Source: Anthoceros angustus
Taxonomy: Eukaryota; Streptophyta; Anthocerotopsida; Anthocerotales; Anthocerotaceae
Length of the DNA stretch: 64,000 nucleotides
Assembly (NCBI GenBank): GCA_010909165.1
Contig: MU008154.1
Span: forward strand, 1,105,478-1,169,477
Reading direction: 5' to 3'
A model generated the notes under the pieces. It was not told the origin of the DNA, did not search any database, and saw nothing but the letters and a program-made list of their open reading frames with translations. Positions 47,528 through 60,336 of this stretch are shown here, piece after piece. Position numbers and translations under genes: made by a program. How positions within the stretch are numbered: the first letter of the stretch is position 1; each line of letters opens with the position of its first letter.

Positions 47528-47698
47528 TAATGAATGAGCTTGTTCTGCGACGACATTTCAAGGCGGCGAACAAGCGGCTTGCCCGTAAACACCTCACATC
47601 TGCAGTGTATTTGGTAGCCGCGGTATACGAGACCCGAACCGGCATATCTCATCTAATTGGAGGATGGAATACGAGTTTGTGTCAACCAGCGATTTTAG

Positions 47699-47916
47699 AG
47701 GTGCGTGGGGGCGGGTGCGTGAGGCGGGGGCGGGGGTGGGTAGTGGGAGGGTGCGGGGTGGGTAGGGCAGGGTGGGAAGGACAGACGGGGATGGGTGGGG
47801 TGGAAAGGAAGGGGGAGGAGAGGGGTTGGAGGATGAGAGGCGTGGAGGGTGGGCGGGGAGGCTGACGGAGGGTGAATGGCGATGGAGTGTGTGGCGGGGG
47901 GTGGGGGTGTGGTGCA
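47699..47916 (+). repeat. G-rich tract with many GGG runs (copy 2)
   Basis: Counterpart of 13,316-13,552, shorter by about 20 bases and with a different order of GGG runs, as expected for slippage or poor consensus. It is followed in both copies by TATAACATTTCCACGATGTG. Confidence 0.8.
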
Positions 47917-50319
47917 ACAATATAACATTTCCACGATGTGAAGGGTCATGCAATTTAATACCTTTGAAAAGCGGTGCACGCGCAGCTACGTTATCACAGT
48001 GCGCCTCGTCGAGGCGAAGGTTGTGGCGGCGAAGCTAAAGCGAGTGTTCCACAGCGACTGCGGCCGCAATGCATCGCAAAGTGGCTGCGATTTCCGGGCG
48101 CATTGCGGCTATCACGGCGCGATCTGAGCATTGTGCGGCCCGCTATGTCTCGCAAATCTCTGCCATGTACATGCAGGCGCCGATGGCTTTGGCAAGGCAC
48201 GGTCAGCACGTGTGCCAGCTCTCACGGTGGTGGCGTTCAGTTTGAAGGTGTGTCATTTTTTAAACGCAGCTGGCTCCGGAAGGCAATGTGGATGCAATAA
48301 CCCACCGGGGCGCACACCACTGCGAAGAGGATGCGTGTACGAGGGCGCATAATCCATGGGTTTTTTTTAACGATATCCGTGCTCAGCATCATGACTGCAG
48401 TGTCCTCAGAAGGAGGCATCATCGCGCCGCCAAAGGGTAATGGCGTAGTTGCGGACCCATGCGCGAAACAAAATCGCCCAATTCCTAACCAGTGCTTGGG
48501 GATTAGGCGGGAAGAGAAGGGCCCGCAGTCGTCGAGCAACAAGTTTGTGGGCGGTTGCATTGGCGTGCTTAGCTCTGCATACACCTAAGGGCGATTCAGT
48601 GCGAGGTTGCAATTGCCACCGCATATTCCATGGCGTGGAACTCTTTTTCACAGTGCAATAGTGGAGCTCGTGTGGTGCGATTTTCGGCGGCATCCCGAAT
48701 TGCGGTCACCTTTGGGCGGTGGGCGTTGCACCGCAAAACATGATAGCGCCATTAGCGAGACCTCGCGAGACCCGACCACGATCCGCGCGCCCGCCGGAGA
48801 TGGCGCTTTGCACCCAAGCTCCCGACACCCATGACAGATGTCAATGCGGCCGAACGCCATGCGATCTCGCGGGCATCGACCCGCATTCTGTACCACGCAT
48901 GCGATCATGCTGCGGTATACAGACGCCGCCGGCGGCTGCGTCGGAGGTGCGTCTGGCCGAGATGCAAGGCGGCGCGGCGTCCACGCATGGAATGGGGTCG
49001 AGTCCGATGGCGTCCACACACTCGGCGACATCGATTGCCGGTGTCGGCCGGTAATTATCGGATCCGCCGGAGGTTCAACGTGGCCGTCCCGCCGTCTGCG
49101 TATCTTGCGGGGGCGAGTGCACTCGCCGGCGTGTGGTAGCAGCGGGCGGCGGCATGGGAGCCGGGCGGCGGCAGCGGCGGTGGGGCGATCCCATTCACGC
49201 GGAATCACGGATGCAAGCGACCGCCCGAGGCGGAGGCTGGCGGGCGGGCCAGCTTTGCGGTGCGTTGGCACAACAAGCTCTGCGGATACAAATTCCACTC
49301 GACAAAGAATACTCCAGAGTGAATGGCGATCGGTGGCCAAGTTGTGTTCATGTCTGCGCCGATTGCACACAAGTGGAAGTTTCCGTGCGTGAGCATGCCG
49401 GTAGCAACAGCATACAGCACCGTCGCGAAGGAACGTGCGCAGCCATCGATCGGGACCTTCGATCTCGGTACGCGCCCGGTTGCCGTTATGCGGATGCCAC
49501 GGTTGCATCTCGCCGCACAAGGCGGTGTGTCGGCGATATATAAATCTTCCCTCCGAGACCGCGCGTCGCGAGGACCGGTGATGCATGTTGTACATATGGG
49601 ATGTGCATGCGCTTCACATGCGTGGCGGTGCGGATCGGCGGCGTGCGGACATCGAGGTGTACGACTTGGCGGCGAAGGTGATCAAGACATGGAGGTGGCA
49701 GCGGGTTACTGCCGGGCCGGCGGAGGAGGAGGTGGAGGTCGCGTCTTTGGGAGAGTTCAGCGGATGAGCGCCACCATCGCGGACCTTGATGGTGGGCGCA
49801 TCGCACGGCCCGGCGACAACGCGACATGTGGGCATCCGGCACAATGCGCCTAGGTGCAATCAGCTGCGGTCGGCGCGCCATGGTCGGGCCGTGGCGGCAA
49901 CCCGTCTGACGGATACGCGCGGTAGCGGTGCAAGGGAGCATGGTGGTCGTCGAGGCGGGAACGGGAGGAGTCTGCTGGCCGCATGGCGGCATTCTTGGCG
50001 GTGGAGGCTCCATGCGGCTGCACCCGGCAAGTGGAGGGAAGGCATCCCGCAGCGCGGCGCCGCCAGTGCAGATGAGGTGCTCTTTTCGAGATCTTGGGTC
50101 GCTGGTATGGCCGAGGCAGACGCCTTGGTGCCACTGGCAAGCACGAGAAGAGGCAGCACGAACTTGGGCGATGGGCTGACATTCGGTGGTGCAAAGGATG
50201 GATGGATGGAATTGTTAAACGACCACCACAAGGATTTTTCGCAGAAGGGCTTCACCGGGATTGGTGCTTCTGGAGGACTCGGATGACGAGGGACCAGGAC
50301 ACGGAGAAGAGTTGCGGAG

Positions 50320-50961
50320 ATGCGGAGGACCACCAATCGAGGTTCGCAAGCGAGGAGGAGATCTACAGCGCAACCACATCACTTGGGTGGAATCAATGCA
50401 CACCACGATCGGATCGGATGGCGGCGGCCGACGATGGTATGCGGCTTCGAGGCAAGCGCACGAGCACGAGAATCGCGGTTTGCGGTGGAGAAGGCATCGA
50501 TTCGCGCCGAGCAGGAGCGTCGATTTGAGGACCACCTAACACCTGCGGTGGAAGCCGGCGTGGAGTGTCGGCTGATCGACAATTTCCGCTATGGAAGGAA
50601 GGCGGACCATTTCACCGATGCGGTCTTGTACAAGGCGGTATGGGGATCGAGGAGGTGTTCCAGGAGGTTGCCGTGGATGCCGGCAACACTGCAGTGCATC
50701 GGCGAGGCATGGAGGCGGTTCGAGTCGCCGGCATTTGTGGGCGGTGTGTTTGAAGCGGAATGTCACGGGGGCCACCCAATACCACATCAGCCAAGGACAT
50801 CATCGGACCCTGCAGCGCGACATGGTAAGTTCGCCACCATGCCCACCATGGGCCCTGAACACTTGCACTGCGTGATGATCACTTCGTGTCGTCCTGCAAG
50901 CAATGTTCTTGACCTGTCAGACATGGTGCTGGCCACCGGCATAGAGGTCACCGTCCCATGA
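50320..50961 (+). CDS. Unknown protein, N-terminal part (copy 2)
   Basis: 213 open codons matching the middle of the copy 1 frame at 15,833-16,768. It contains AEQERRFEDHLTPAVEAG, EAWRRFESPAFVGGVFE, HPIPHQP and MVLATGIEVTVP, then stops; copy 1 reads through this point. The stretch around AEQERRFEDHL looks like a charged helix. Function unknown. Confidence 0.4.
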   Translation: MRRTTNRGSQARRRSTAQPHHLGGINAHHDRIGWRRPTMVCGFEASARARESRFAVEKASIRAEQERRFEDHLTPAVEAGVECRLIDNFRYGRKADHFTDAVLYKAVWGSRRCSRRLPWMPATLQCIGEAWRRFESPAFVGGVFEAECHGGHPIPHQPRTSSDPAARHGKFATMPTMGPEHLHCVMITSCRPASNVLDLSDMVLATGIEVTVP

Positions 50962-51038
50962 CCTTTGCGGCCTTCGCGCATGCTCTCGGCGATCAAAGGA
51001 TGGCGTGCACAAGGAGTGGAAGGACACGGTAGAAGACA

Positions 51039-51815
51039 TTGAAGAGGGCTTTCAAAGGTGACATCTGTCCACCACCAGACTCATGGCCATCTACTGTGCC
51101 GCTTGGCGGAGCGGCGAGGCGAGGAGGAGCAGCCATATGTGGTCGCACTCATGGCGGAAAGGCTGCCGGATTTCTTCAAACGCACGTCACGAAGCCATCG
51201 CATGTGTTGGGGAAGCGGTGGCGCGCGCCGGAGGCTGCAGGAGCAACACTTGTTCTCCAAGTGCACACGCGTGGGTGGGTTGGTGGGCGAGGATTTCGAC
51301 ATGTGGTGGGCCAGGCGAGCTATCTTTGGGCGCATAGAAGAGTGCTGCGTTTGAGAGTGTGGCGTTCTTCAATGCCACACATGGATGCGGGGACGCATTT
51401 CTCGCGGCGTCGAGTTCGCTTGCCGATCTTGAAGGACATGTTCGTGAAACGAGATGACATTCGGAGACAGTCGCTTTCTTCATTAGGGTGTACTTCTCTC
51501 TTTGTCGATGGTTGTGGCAGTGCCACTTTGAGCGTATGGGCAACTGCCGCAGGCAAAGACGTGCTCCTCCACACTCCTCCTGCCTCTTTATGTCTCAAAG
51601 CTGGTCATGGCGACGCGGGTGACAGAAGCCATCCGCATGAACTCTCTGTACGGAAACGCGTGAACGTTTGTGGTGTGCGCCGAACCCGCAGTTGTTTCGA
51701 GGTTCCGGCTTGTCTGTTTGGAAATGTGCATTTAAGGAGAGGGCCCAGAGGCCGTGTTCAGTGCAGTCAGCGAGGCCCAATGAAATGCTTCACCGTATGT
51801 GCGAGCCTTGAATGA
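51039..51815 (+). CDS. Unknown protein, C-terminal part (copy 2)
   Basis: 258 open codons beginning MKRAFKGDI, which continues the series of segments seen in copy 1 up to codon 311. A parallel frame (51,058-51,354) reads EEEQPYVVALMAERLPDFFK and looks at least as protein-like, so a frame break probably lies near 51,100. No domain recognised. Confidence 0.3.
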   Translation: MKRAFKGDICPPPDSWPSTVPLGGAARRGGAAICGRTHGGKAAGFLQTHVTKPSHVLGKRWRAPEAAGATLVLQVHTRGWVGGRGFRHVVGQASYLWAHRRVLRLRVWRSSMPHMDAGTHFSRRRVRLPILKDMFVKRDDIRRQSLSSLGCTSLFVDGCGSATLSVWATAAGKDVLLHTPPASLCLKAGHGDAGDRSHPHELSVRKRVNVCGVRRTRSCFEVPACLFGNVHLRRGPRGRVQCSQRGPMKCFTVCASLE

Positions 51816-52146
51816 AAAGTGGAGTGCGACCCGTTCGTGACTGGATCGGGAAAAAGGCCACCGGAACCCCTACACCACCGCTCCCCATTGCGGATCATGA
51901 CCCGATGGAATGCGCCTGTGAGACGGAACGAGCGCGGGGCGCTCAAATCCAAGCCCAGGTAGGGCAGCAGGCGCGGGAAGCTGCGGGAAGTTGAATGCTG
52001 CGCGGCAGAGGAGGCCTTGCATTGCGGGGTGCGCGACATTGAAAGGCGTGAGATGGGTGGCGGTGCGGCCTCACAGTGGAAGGAGGAGGGCACTGCGATG
52101 TGGACGATCGACCGGGTTTGCTTGGCGATGAGGAGACACGCACGGC

Positions 52147-52659
52147 GTGCGAATGTGTGTCTTGGCGGCAGTGAAACACGTTGACATTACAAGTTCGTTA
52201 CGTACAATGGATGCCAAAAGGTGGCACATTGTTGGAGCAAGAATCTTGCCACGAAATGTGCGGGGTGGAAGGCGCCGGTCTGCGGTGCAAACTACGGTTG
52301 CTATTGGCGAGCGAGTGGCGGTATGGGCCACTTTGCATTCCAGTGGTGCAGGCTGGCATGCGGCGGATGGGTTTGCAGGCGGATGGAAGTGGGGGCGGCA
52401 GGCGAGGAAGCGGAGGAAGGCGGTTCTGCTCCTTGAGGATTGCATGCCCGGTCGCGACCGGCCTCTGTTGTTGTCCAGCGGAGCCATATCCGAGGCGAAG
52501 GTGGAGCATTGGGTAGAGGCGGCGACCCCATTGCATGGGATGATGGGCAGTGGGTGTCGTTCAAAGGTTGCTGGGATTGTCATTGCAGTTGTGTTTGCAA
52601 CCACAGCAGTGATAGTTTTGAACTTGCAGCCATGGCGGTACTCGCGATCTTGGCTATAG
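52147..52659 (+). CDS. Unknown protein with one hydrophobic segment (copy 2)
   Basis: 170 open codons on the plus strand. The N-terminal half is basic (MDAKRWHIVGARILPRNVRG near codons 18-42). Near codons 134-160 a hydrophobic run, SKVAGIVIAVVFATTAVIV, could span a membrane once. The copy 1 counterpart (17,780-18,430) encodes the same pieces in broken frames. No family recognised, and the start codon is uncertain. Confidence 0.35.
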   Translation: MRMCVLAAVKHVDITSSLRTMDAKRWHIVGARILPRNVRGGRRRSAVQTTVAIGERVAVWATLHSSGAGWHAADGFAGGWKWGRQARKRRKAVLLLEDCMPGRDRPLLLSSGAISEAKVEHWVEAATPLHGMMGSGCRSKVAGIVIAVVFATTAVIVLNLQPWRYSRSWL

Positions 52660-53950
52660 CGGTATGCCACCGCTTGCGGGGTTATAAAGAGTGGTTGATG
52701 CGGTGGCGAGGCAAGGGAGTGACTAGTGCGGCCATATTAGGCTGCGGGAAAGGCGGATGTTCAAGTAGGATGCGGCCATCTTTGATGCCATGGAGCTACA
52801 CACAATGAAGCCTCATGTCATCACCTCCAAATACCAGTGCTTGAGGTAGCACGCAACACAGGCAGCGCTTTGGGTTGACACATGTGATGTTCAATGCAAA
52901 GGAATAAAGTGGCATTATATAATGTATTTGGCGATCGGGCGGCGAGCGACGCAACCGGAAATGTGCACTACAGTGGCGGCTATTAAGACCGGCCATCAAC
53001 GATCGTTCAAGCAGCGGCAAAGGAGTAGCATTGGCAACCGCATCTTGAGCCGGCGGTGCAGAGGCTGCCATGCAACCTGATCGGCGAGGTTGGACAAGTA
53101 TGTTCTTTGCCGGGGCGCAATAAATCACATGTGGACCAAAACCCCGGGAGAGAGGCCATTTAAAATGATACCAAACCACTTGGCATCCACAACATTTATT
53201 GGGACGCAAGTTTTGAAGCTTGGCCTTGGTACAAGAAGGGTGCTCATGGAGTGTGCACCATTTCCAACCTGAGGAAGGAGAGGAGGCATGGGCGGCGGTG
53301 GCGAAGGAGAGGAGATGGAGGTCGAGGTTGTGGGCACCATGGCGTGGAGGATTGCGCCATGGAGGAGGCTACACCCATGTGGGTGAGGTGGAGGGCGTGG
53401 AGGACCTTCCCCTTGGCGGCGGTGGCGCGTTGGAGGAGGAGGGCGCTGCTGCGGCGCTCCCACCCAAGGCAGCGCCATGGCGGCGATCCGTCTGCCGGTG
53501 AGGAGGAGCACCACGGGCGGCCCGCTCTCCGTGGGCGGCCAGCGGCAGACGCCGGCCGGAGGAGGTGGAGGCTCGGAGGTGGCGGCCGCCTGCGGCCGCC
53601 ACTTGCGGCAAAGCTGCGATACTGGCGAAGGCGCACCGAGGGCCCCTTGTGCGGTAGATGGCTGCAGACCAAGGAGCAGCAGCAGTCGGCAATTGCGCGA
53701 TTCATTTGAAATTTGCGGCGGATGGTGGACACGATGCATTTGCGGTGCGGCCCAGGGCTTGCGACCCTCCGGGAGGTGCGGTGGTGGCGACACCCTCCTC
53801 GACTGCGGCCCAAGGTGGGGCGATGCAGTGGCAGCCCGGTGGGCTGGGGATGCGGCGGGAGGAGGCGGAGCTCCTCCTATGCCGTGCCTCACTTGGGGGG
53901 GGGGCGAGGAGGTGGAGGTGGCAGGCACAGGCCGGCCCGCAAGGAGGTTG

Positions 53951-54475
53951 CACTACTACAATCCGTAATAAAAAATGACGTATTGTATGATGTGCTAGTG
54001 ACGAATTGAAAGGAGAAATGACGCGGCCCCCATTCCGGCCTGCGTCATTTATTACGTCACCTAAACAACGTCACCCGCTATGCAAAATGACGTGTGAACC
54101 GCCCACCGGCTTTATGGTGAGGATCCGGTGGCTAAACCGGTGCTCAGCCGGTTGAGCCCGGCCGAATCGGAAACCGCCGACGTGTTTGTTGGTGCCTCCC
54201 ACGTCACGGTGGGCGGGCGGCTTTCGATGGCGCTCCGCGTCCTCGCATTGCACGGCCCCCACCTCTCCCCAACATTTAGGGAACCATACGGCCGCGGTAC
54301 ATGGTGTTGGCCTCTAAAACCACGCGTGTGGTGTGTGCGGCGGGGCACGACCTTTATGACATCTCGAACTTTCAAAATGCCCGGCGTGCCCAAATTCAAA
54401 ATCAAAGTTAAATACGTTTTACTTTTTACAATAGGAGTAACTCTTATGGACTATAGTAATAACAACTAACCACCG
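53951..54475 (+). repeat. CACTA-like terminus and subterminal region (copy 2)
   Basis: Starts CACTACTACAATCCGTAATA, then AAAAATGACG, an inverted AATGACGC...GCGTCATTT pair (about 54,016-54,050), ACGTCACC and AACGTCACCC. These ACGTCA/TGACGT-type motifs resemble CACTA subterminal repeats. It is cleaner than copy 1. Confidence 0.55.
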
Positions 54476-56489
54476 CTTGAACACGGGTTACATTACCGCA
54501 TGCGCCGTCTGCCGACCCGCAAAATCAACATTGAAGCATAGCGCCGGCCGAGATTGGAGGATTGGTGCAGCGCTGCGGCGTGCTCTCTTGGTGTACTCGC
54601 TTGCTTCATCCCGATGTACTAACCACGTTTACCCCTTTGTTGCCTTCTACCAAAGCAGACACCCCACATTACCACATCAACCTTTGGATTGTCCGGATAA
54701 CATCGTCACATTGCATCCCAAATTGTGGCCTAGCAATTGGGTGGAGAGACACTCACCCCACCGGCTGTGTCTTCCCTCTGGTCCCCACAAACTCCACAGT
54801 TTAGTGCTCATTCCTCCGGCGTTTCGCATCCGCGACACGCACTTGCTGAACCCACGTAGTATGATGCCTCGGACATGCTCCATTGAGGCACACCTTACTC
54901 GATTTCGAGTTTGTGCACGGTAACCTCTTGCTTGCGCAGAGGTTGCAAGATCCTGCCGGCCAGCCGTGGTTGCGTTGTAGGGACAATTACCGTCGATGGC
55001 TGGTCCTCCTCTTCCCGCCCACTCCGTTTAGGTGTGTCTTGGTGGCTTTGTCTTACCTCGTTGCCCCGACCTTGCCAAAATAACCCGACAAGTATTAGTC
55101 ACCCCCAACAAATGAATCTACTACAAAGCGAGCACCAAACGATGGGTCACATTGTAGCATGTCTACTAGTACCGACAAATGCTCCTTGTCGATCACGTCT
55201 TGCCGAATCGGGCTATGCCTTCAAGGTCGTGTGTCTTGCACCATTCGGTTTCATCCACGGCATCTCTCCCCACCGGCGTAAAATGCTTTTGAACTCGGTT
55301 TGCACCGACCATATGGGTTCGAGCACCATTGTGCTTCCTTAAACGTGCCTCAGCTTTACTGTGCGGTCGGCAGCCACACCATCACCTCTCTCAAGTTCCC
55401 GCACTCCAAATTGCACTGAGCTTCCAATCCTCCTCTCATTACAAGCGCAAATCCTCATCCACACCTTGTCTCCTCATTTGGGCCAGCAACCTTGACTCGT
55501 GATAACACGGAAATTCCTCTGTCTTGTTGACTTGGACAATTTGTGGTGTATGAAATCTCGGTTGGTGATGTTTGGAAAGACCTCAGACATCCACAAGCTC
55601 ACCTCGTGCCATGGAATGTTCTGTAGGGCTTCAACAAGGTCAGCGAGTTGAGACCAACTCAAATCCGCCGGTGGAAAGCGGACTTGTCCCTAGTGTTCAC
55701 TCCTCCATAATCAAAGACTCATTTGGTGTCACCAATCGCCTTGGAACAAGGCTCGGAGCACAATCGCGTCGCTTCAAGCAACAACTTGGCCTTCCCATGC
55801 ACCTCCAAAACAGCCGTCAGGACATCACTAAGGGAAAGCATTCGCAGACAATTCATGAGCGCACAAACAGCCGGCATTGGTTCAGATACTCCTCCAGCCT
55901 CAGCAAATCGTTTCCAAGCCAAAGCTTCTAAGTCCTCGTCTTCTGCATCCGCACCGCGGTGTTGGCCATCCCCTTCCAGTTGGTGGAGACCAGCGTCTTC
56001 CTCTCCATCGTCGGACCACTCCACCAAAGCCTCAACTTGTGCTCTCGACACTCTGGGCATGGTCTACCCCAACTCACAAGAGCGACATCCTCCTGCAGCA
56101 ACGGTGTGAGTATGAAATGGAGTATAGGCGTAATGAAGTCAAGGTATGTGCTCTGCGAGAGCGTTGTCGCCTCTTCCTTACGTCGCAATTCTACGTGCCA
56201 AAGTTTTTGTGATTCCTCTCCTTTCGCCTCTCACGGGCGTCTTGCCCACGCCTACTTCCACTTGGTACAATGCACAAGCCGTCGAGCGTCTACCAAGAAC
56301 TCAATAAACGTCACTCTGCTCGTCTCGGCCGAATTTGTTGACGCTCCATTGCTGAAGCATCATAGAAGAGACACCTTGTAGTGTGGCCCAAAAAACAGGC
56401 TCGAGTGTGGCGCACACCCCGGTGACCGAGATTAAAACAAGGATGGTCCAGTCAAAATGACTCGAAATGACTCGCACCACACCACGAGC

Positions 56490-59400
56490 CCGGTTTGATC
56501 GGGATGACCAGAGATGTCTTGAAGTGCGGCCTATATGCCAATGGTAACTAATCGGATGGATAGTGTGATCCCACCGTGCACGGTGTACATATAAAAGCCG
56601 ACTTACGGCATTACATCCACATGCACAAATACTGCGTGACATGTCTTTGGGAAGGTATACGGTCCCGTCTTCAAATCACGCCCATCTGGCAAGCATGTCG
56701 AGTGTCCACCGGCGAAAATCCACAATAATCCTGACCATACTTGGTGGAACTTTGGTTAATGAACACTCGCATTACGTTTAGCACAATGGTCGTGAAGTCA
56801 CCTTCGTCAGACGACCTCTATGATCAACAACTCGCCATAGAACTCCAGGCGTCGTTGGTGCCCACCATGTCAAAAGTACCATGAACCCATGCCTTGAGTG
56901 GACCTCTTGTTCTCATCTCCATCCCAGGAAATGAAAACCCCGCGTGTTCGTGCCTCGATAAGTATTCGTAGTTTGGCGAGGGCCAAAAGGGCGAATGATG
57001 CGATCCGGCTGCCATTCCACCTCCCATTTCTAACGCCTTCAAGTAGCCATGCCATAAAGTCATCAATAGCCCCACCGTCTGGTATGCTCACTCGCATTGG
57101 GGCTAGAACTTCGAAAGTCTTTCAGAGATACCGGGCAACCTTTCCGGTCATCCACATTTAGTGTCACCTTGTGAGCTGGCCTATGGTGTGATCCACTTCT
57201 TGTTGAACGACGACGTCCATTGGCCTCATTGTCGGCCGTAAACTCGAGGCATAAACATGGCCTCCATGGCCACATAACCTGCCATGGAGCCCTCAGCCGG
57301 GCTCGTTGGCGAGCGTGATTTTTCGATACCGGCATAAAGCGCTCCATAGGGTACATCCACCGCCCATGGACTGCTCCTGCGTCTCAACTTCATCGACAAG
57401 GTGCACAATGAGGTGTTGCATGCGTTCCAAAATGTGGAAGGCATGTGCTGCTCCATTGATCATGAGGTCAACAACTTCTAGCTTCATACCGGATATCGCC
57501 ACATTGATTTCCTTGCGCACATCCATCGGTATAATGCAGCCTTGTGATGCATTTAAGCTCTCGCGGCGGCAATCGACCTCTTAACGCTATTGGCAAATAG
57601 TCGCAACAAACAATGCCTGTCATGGCTTTTAAACCGCTTACTTTGGGTCCACAACAACTCTTCAAATTGGCACCGAATCCTGGCGGCTTCGCATCAATTC
57701 ATCTTTCAGCTTGCAGATGAGGTGCCAAACGTAAGAGGCACCGCATATCGCATGTCACCTTCCTCCACAACCCAAAGCCAAGGTTTGAGTCGTTCTCCTC
57801 CATGTCAAACCCCGCGCCAATAGTGTCTCCACCCACTTATTACGCCATCGCCTTGCGCTTATTGGCCTCGACATGCATGATATCTTTTATCCATAGCTTG
57901 CACGTATGGCGTAAAATGCCTCGCAGAATGAGGGCGCACGCCCCAAGTGTTAGGCCGCATCCGGCATGAGCGTCGGAGATGCTCCACCTTCTCATCTCAT
58001 CTACTACGTCAGACACTGTACGATGCGGAGGGCGGGGCCGGGTCTCGGACCTATTGTTGAAGGCTTCTGAGTGGAGAGTCCGTCGCTCATCATCCATAGC
58101 CTCACACCAGCGCCTGCTCCCCTCAAACAAACATTTATCCAATTCCGCAGCCCACCTAGCATCGAGGCCAAGCCCACAATCAATGCACGCCGCTTTCCCA
58201 CGAACCTGCAAGCCAAACAGCGATCCCAACCCTGGGTAGTCACATGTCGCCATCAGGAGTGCAGCCCGAAGCTTGAAAATACGACCCGAGTCACCAACAG
58301 CCCGTGAGTAATCCTCACATTGAACACCTTCCCATAGCCGCTCTGACCGAGGGCTCAAGATAGATATCCATGTTCGCACTTGCTTCGAATGATACCGGAT
58401 AGGAGGATTCTCCTTCTTGGTGGCAAGGAGGTAGATTGTGGATGACCAGCAGCAAAAAATTATGAATTGGACCTGTGCCCGCTTGGGTTCATACCATCTG
58501 CAAATGCTCACCGACATTCCTGTCTTCGCGAGTTCCCACTTGATCCAAAGCTCTCCACGCCGGTGTCACGCCTAAAATCGCATCTTTCCATCCGGGCTAC
58601 GATTGCGAGACCACCATGTCATGTCATGTGCCTGACCTCGGACATCGGAAGATGCCGTTCCACCAAAGGGAAATGCCGAACGTTTTCGGGGCTTCACCAG
58701 CCTCGCCGGTTTGAGGCACCCTACAATGGTAACAGTGGCATCCTGCTCTCCCAAGAATGCCTGCAGTCCTTGACATGCAGAAGAGCTTGATTGTGCCACA
58801 TGGAGAAGAATCCTTTGTGCATCTTGCGGTGGGAGTGTGTTCGGAGAAGGAAGCAAGCGTGTCCGGATGACAAGAAAGAGCTTCGACATTGCGTCGAGAC
58901 AAGTTGAAGCTTTCTTGGACCCGGAGGAGAGCCACAATCGCAGAGAGGGTGCTCGCCACTTATGCAGTCCCTCACTATTGAACAAAAGCTTCCCGGCTTC
59001 AACGCCAATGTCTCGTGCCATCGATCGGGGATGGAATGAATGAGCCCAGCCATGTCATCCTCGTTAGCGGAAACTACTTCTTCATCATCCGATTGTTGTC
59101 CGCGGCTCGGGTTGCACATTGGTCTCGCTCCCACGCCTGTATGGTACCTCACTAAGCTCCTCAATAGAGTCATCCAAAGCATCCCTTGTAGCAACTCTTC
59201 CCGATCCATGACCTCTCGACCCCTCCATGGTGCCTGACAAAAGCATAAGTGACGACCGATCCCTAAATTGATGGATGCCGACCTTGCGTGAAAGCACCTT
59301 TGCATTCGCTCGTGTATGATGTCCGACATGTCGAGGGCAATATCGAACCGCGTCTCCCCAACGGCTTGCAATGGACATGGGCATCGCACCTAGGAATCGC

Positions 59401-59660
59401 CTATTCGACGGGCGGAACCATGGTGATGATATACTTGTCCAGCGCTCCCGAACTTGCGAAGCGTTAGGGCCTCTTGTCGATGCATTACGTCCGGTGGGAA
59501 CCCATTGTGCGGAAGTGCATTGTTAGCCGCATACTTTGGCATTACGCTTAGAGGTGGGAACACACTCGCTTATATCCAAATCGATTTACGCTCCATGCCT
59601 ACTGCCTTGAAAACAAGGCCACCATCTCACGCGAGCACTCCCGAGCACATATACCTCTCT
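56490..59660 (-). pseudogene. En/Spm (CACTA) transposase, tnp2-DUF4218 type, broken (copy 2)
   Basis: Same gene relic as 22,200-25,350. Between 58,289 and about 59,660 it differs from copy 1 almost only in homopolymer lengths and keeps the same frame changes inside tnp2. A longer continuous piece is present here from 58,517 to 57,840: one frame of 225 codons that includes YLLATKKENPP, LMATCDYPGLGSL, VRGKAACIDCGLGLDARWAA and the WIKDIMHVEANK end. In copy 1 this piece is split. DUF4218 marks (LPIALRG, HLIVHLVDEVE, PAEGSMAGYVAMEAM) lie at about 57,600-57,240. Identification rests on ordered motifs of the family as I know them, not on a search. Confidence 0.8.
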
Positions 59661-59847
59661 TCGCTTGAAGCTTCTCTTGCTCGCCATGGCGTCCAGGCAG
59701 CAATGGGAGTGAGCGTCGGGAGGCAAAACCCACCGCAAGTGTCGTGGGATCGGGGAGGCACGTTGCAAGTCCTCGAGCGCACCCGGTGATGAGTCAAGAC
59801 AAAATGTGGCGTCAAGGGGCTTGGTGGGTGAGGATCGGTAGAGGTGG

Positions 59848-60336
59848 ATGAGAGGCCGATTATTGCGCCGTGCGGGAATGGTGTGTACGGACCCGCCCAA
59901 CCCCGCCTCGACTTGGACACGTCGCGGAGCTCCCATGGAGATTATGTGTGTCGCTTTCGGGGCGTGGCGTCCCATCACCGCAATATGGACACCAGCATGG
60001 GCGGTGGGTGATTCAATTGGCGGCGAGCATGATGAGTGGTTTGAGCGAGACTTTTTCCATTGTCGGTGGCAATCGGCGACTCGCCACGGCCTCTCGGACA
60101 TGGTCCGGCGTTGGATGTTCGCAATTGGTGGGTGGCATGTGCGATGCGCTTGGGCACTCGTATCTATCTTGCGTCTGCGAAGGCGTACATTGTCGACATA
60201 CTGGAGGAAATGCGGTCCATCACCCCTCTACTGCATTTATCAACAGTGGTGGAGGTGGGGACGCCTGACGCGTGTTTTCATTCCTATCTTGGGGAGTAAG
60301 TTTGACGTTCTTTGTGTGGAAAGGAGCCATGTTTGA
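59848..60336 (+). CDS. Unknown Trp-rich protein, 162 codons (copy 2)
   Basis: Counterpart of 25,538-26,269: the same start and the same HDEWFERDF and HGLSDMVRRWMFAIGGWHVR segments, ending in LGSKFDVLCVERSHV and a stop at 60,334-60,336 where copy 1 reads on. The part matching the copy 1 end (GPPWDKHRMAMWTGPG) lies at about 60,447-60,497 in another frame. Function unknown. Confidence 0.4.
   Translation: MRGRLLRRAGMVCTDPPNPASTWTRRGAPMEIMCVAFGAWRPITAIWTPAWAVGDSIGGEHDEWFERDFFHCRWQSATRHGLSDMVRRWMFAIGGWHVRCAWALVSILRLRRRTLSTYWRKCGPSPLYCIYQQWWRWGRLTRVFIPILGSKFDVLCVERSHV

Noticed and set aside
48648-49595. 315-codon minus-strand frame, the longest in the window
   Set aside because: The copy 1 counterpart (14,109-14,906) is only partly alike, the region is very GC-rich with frames open on both strands, and no domain is seen.
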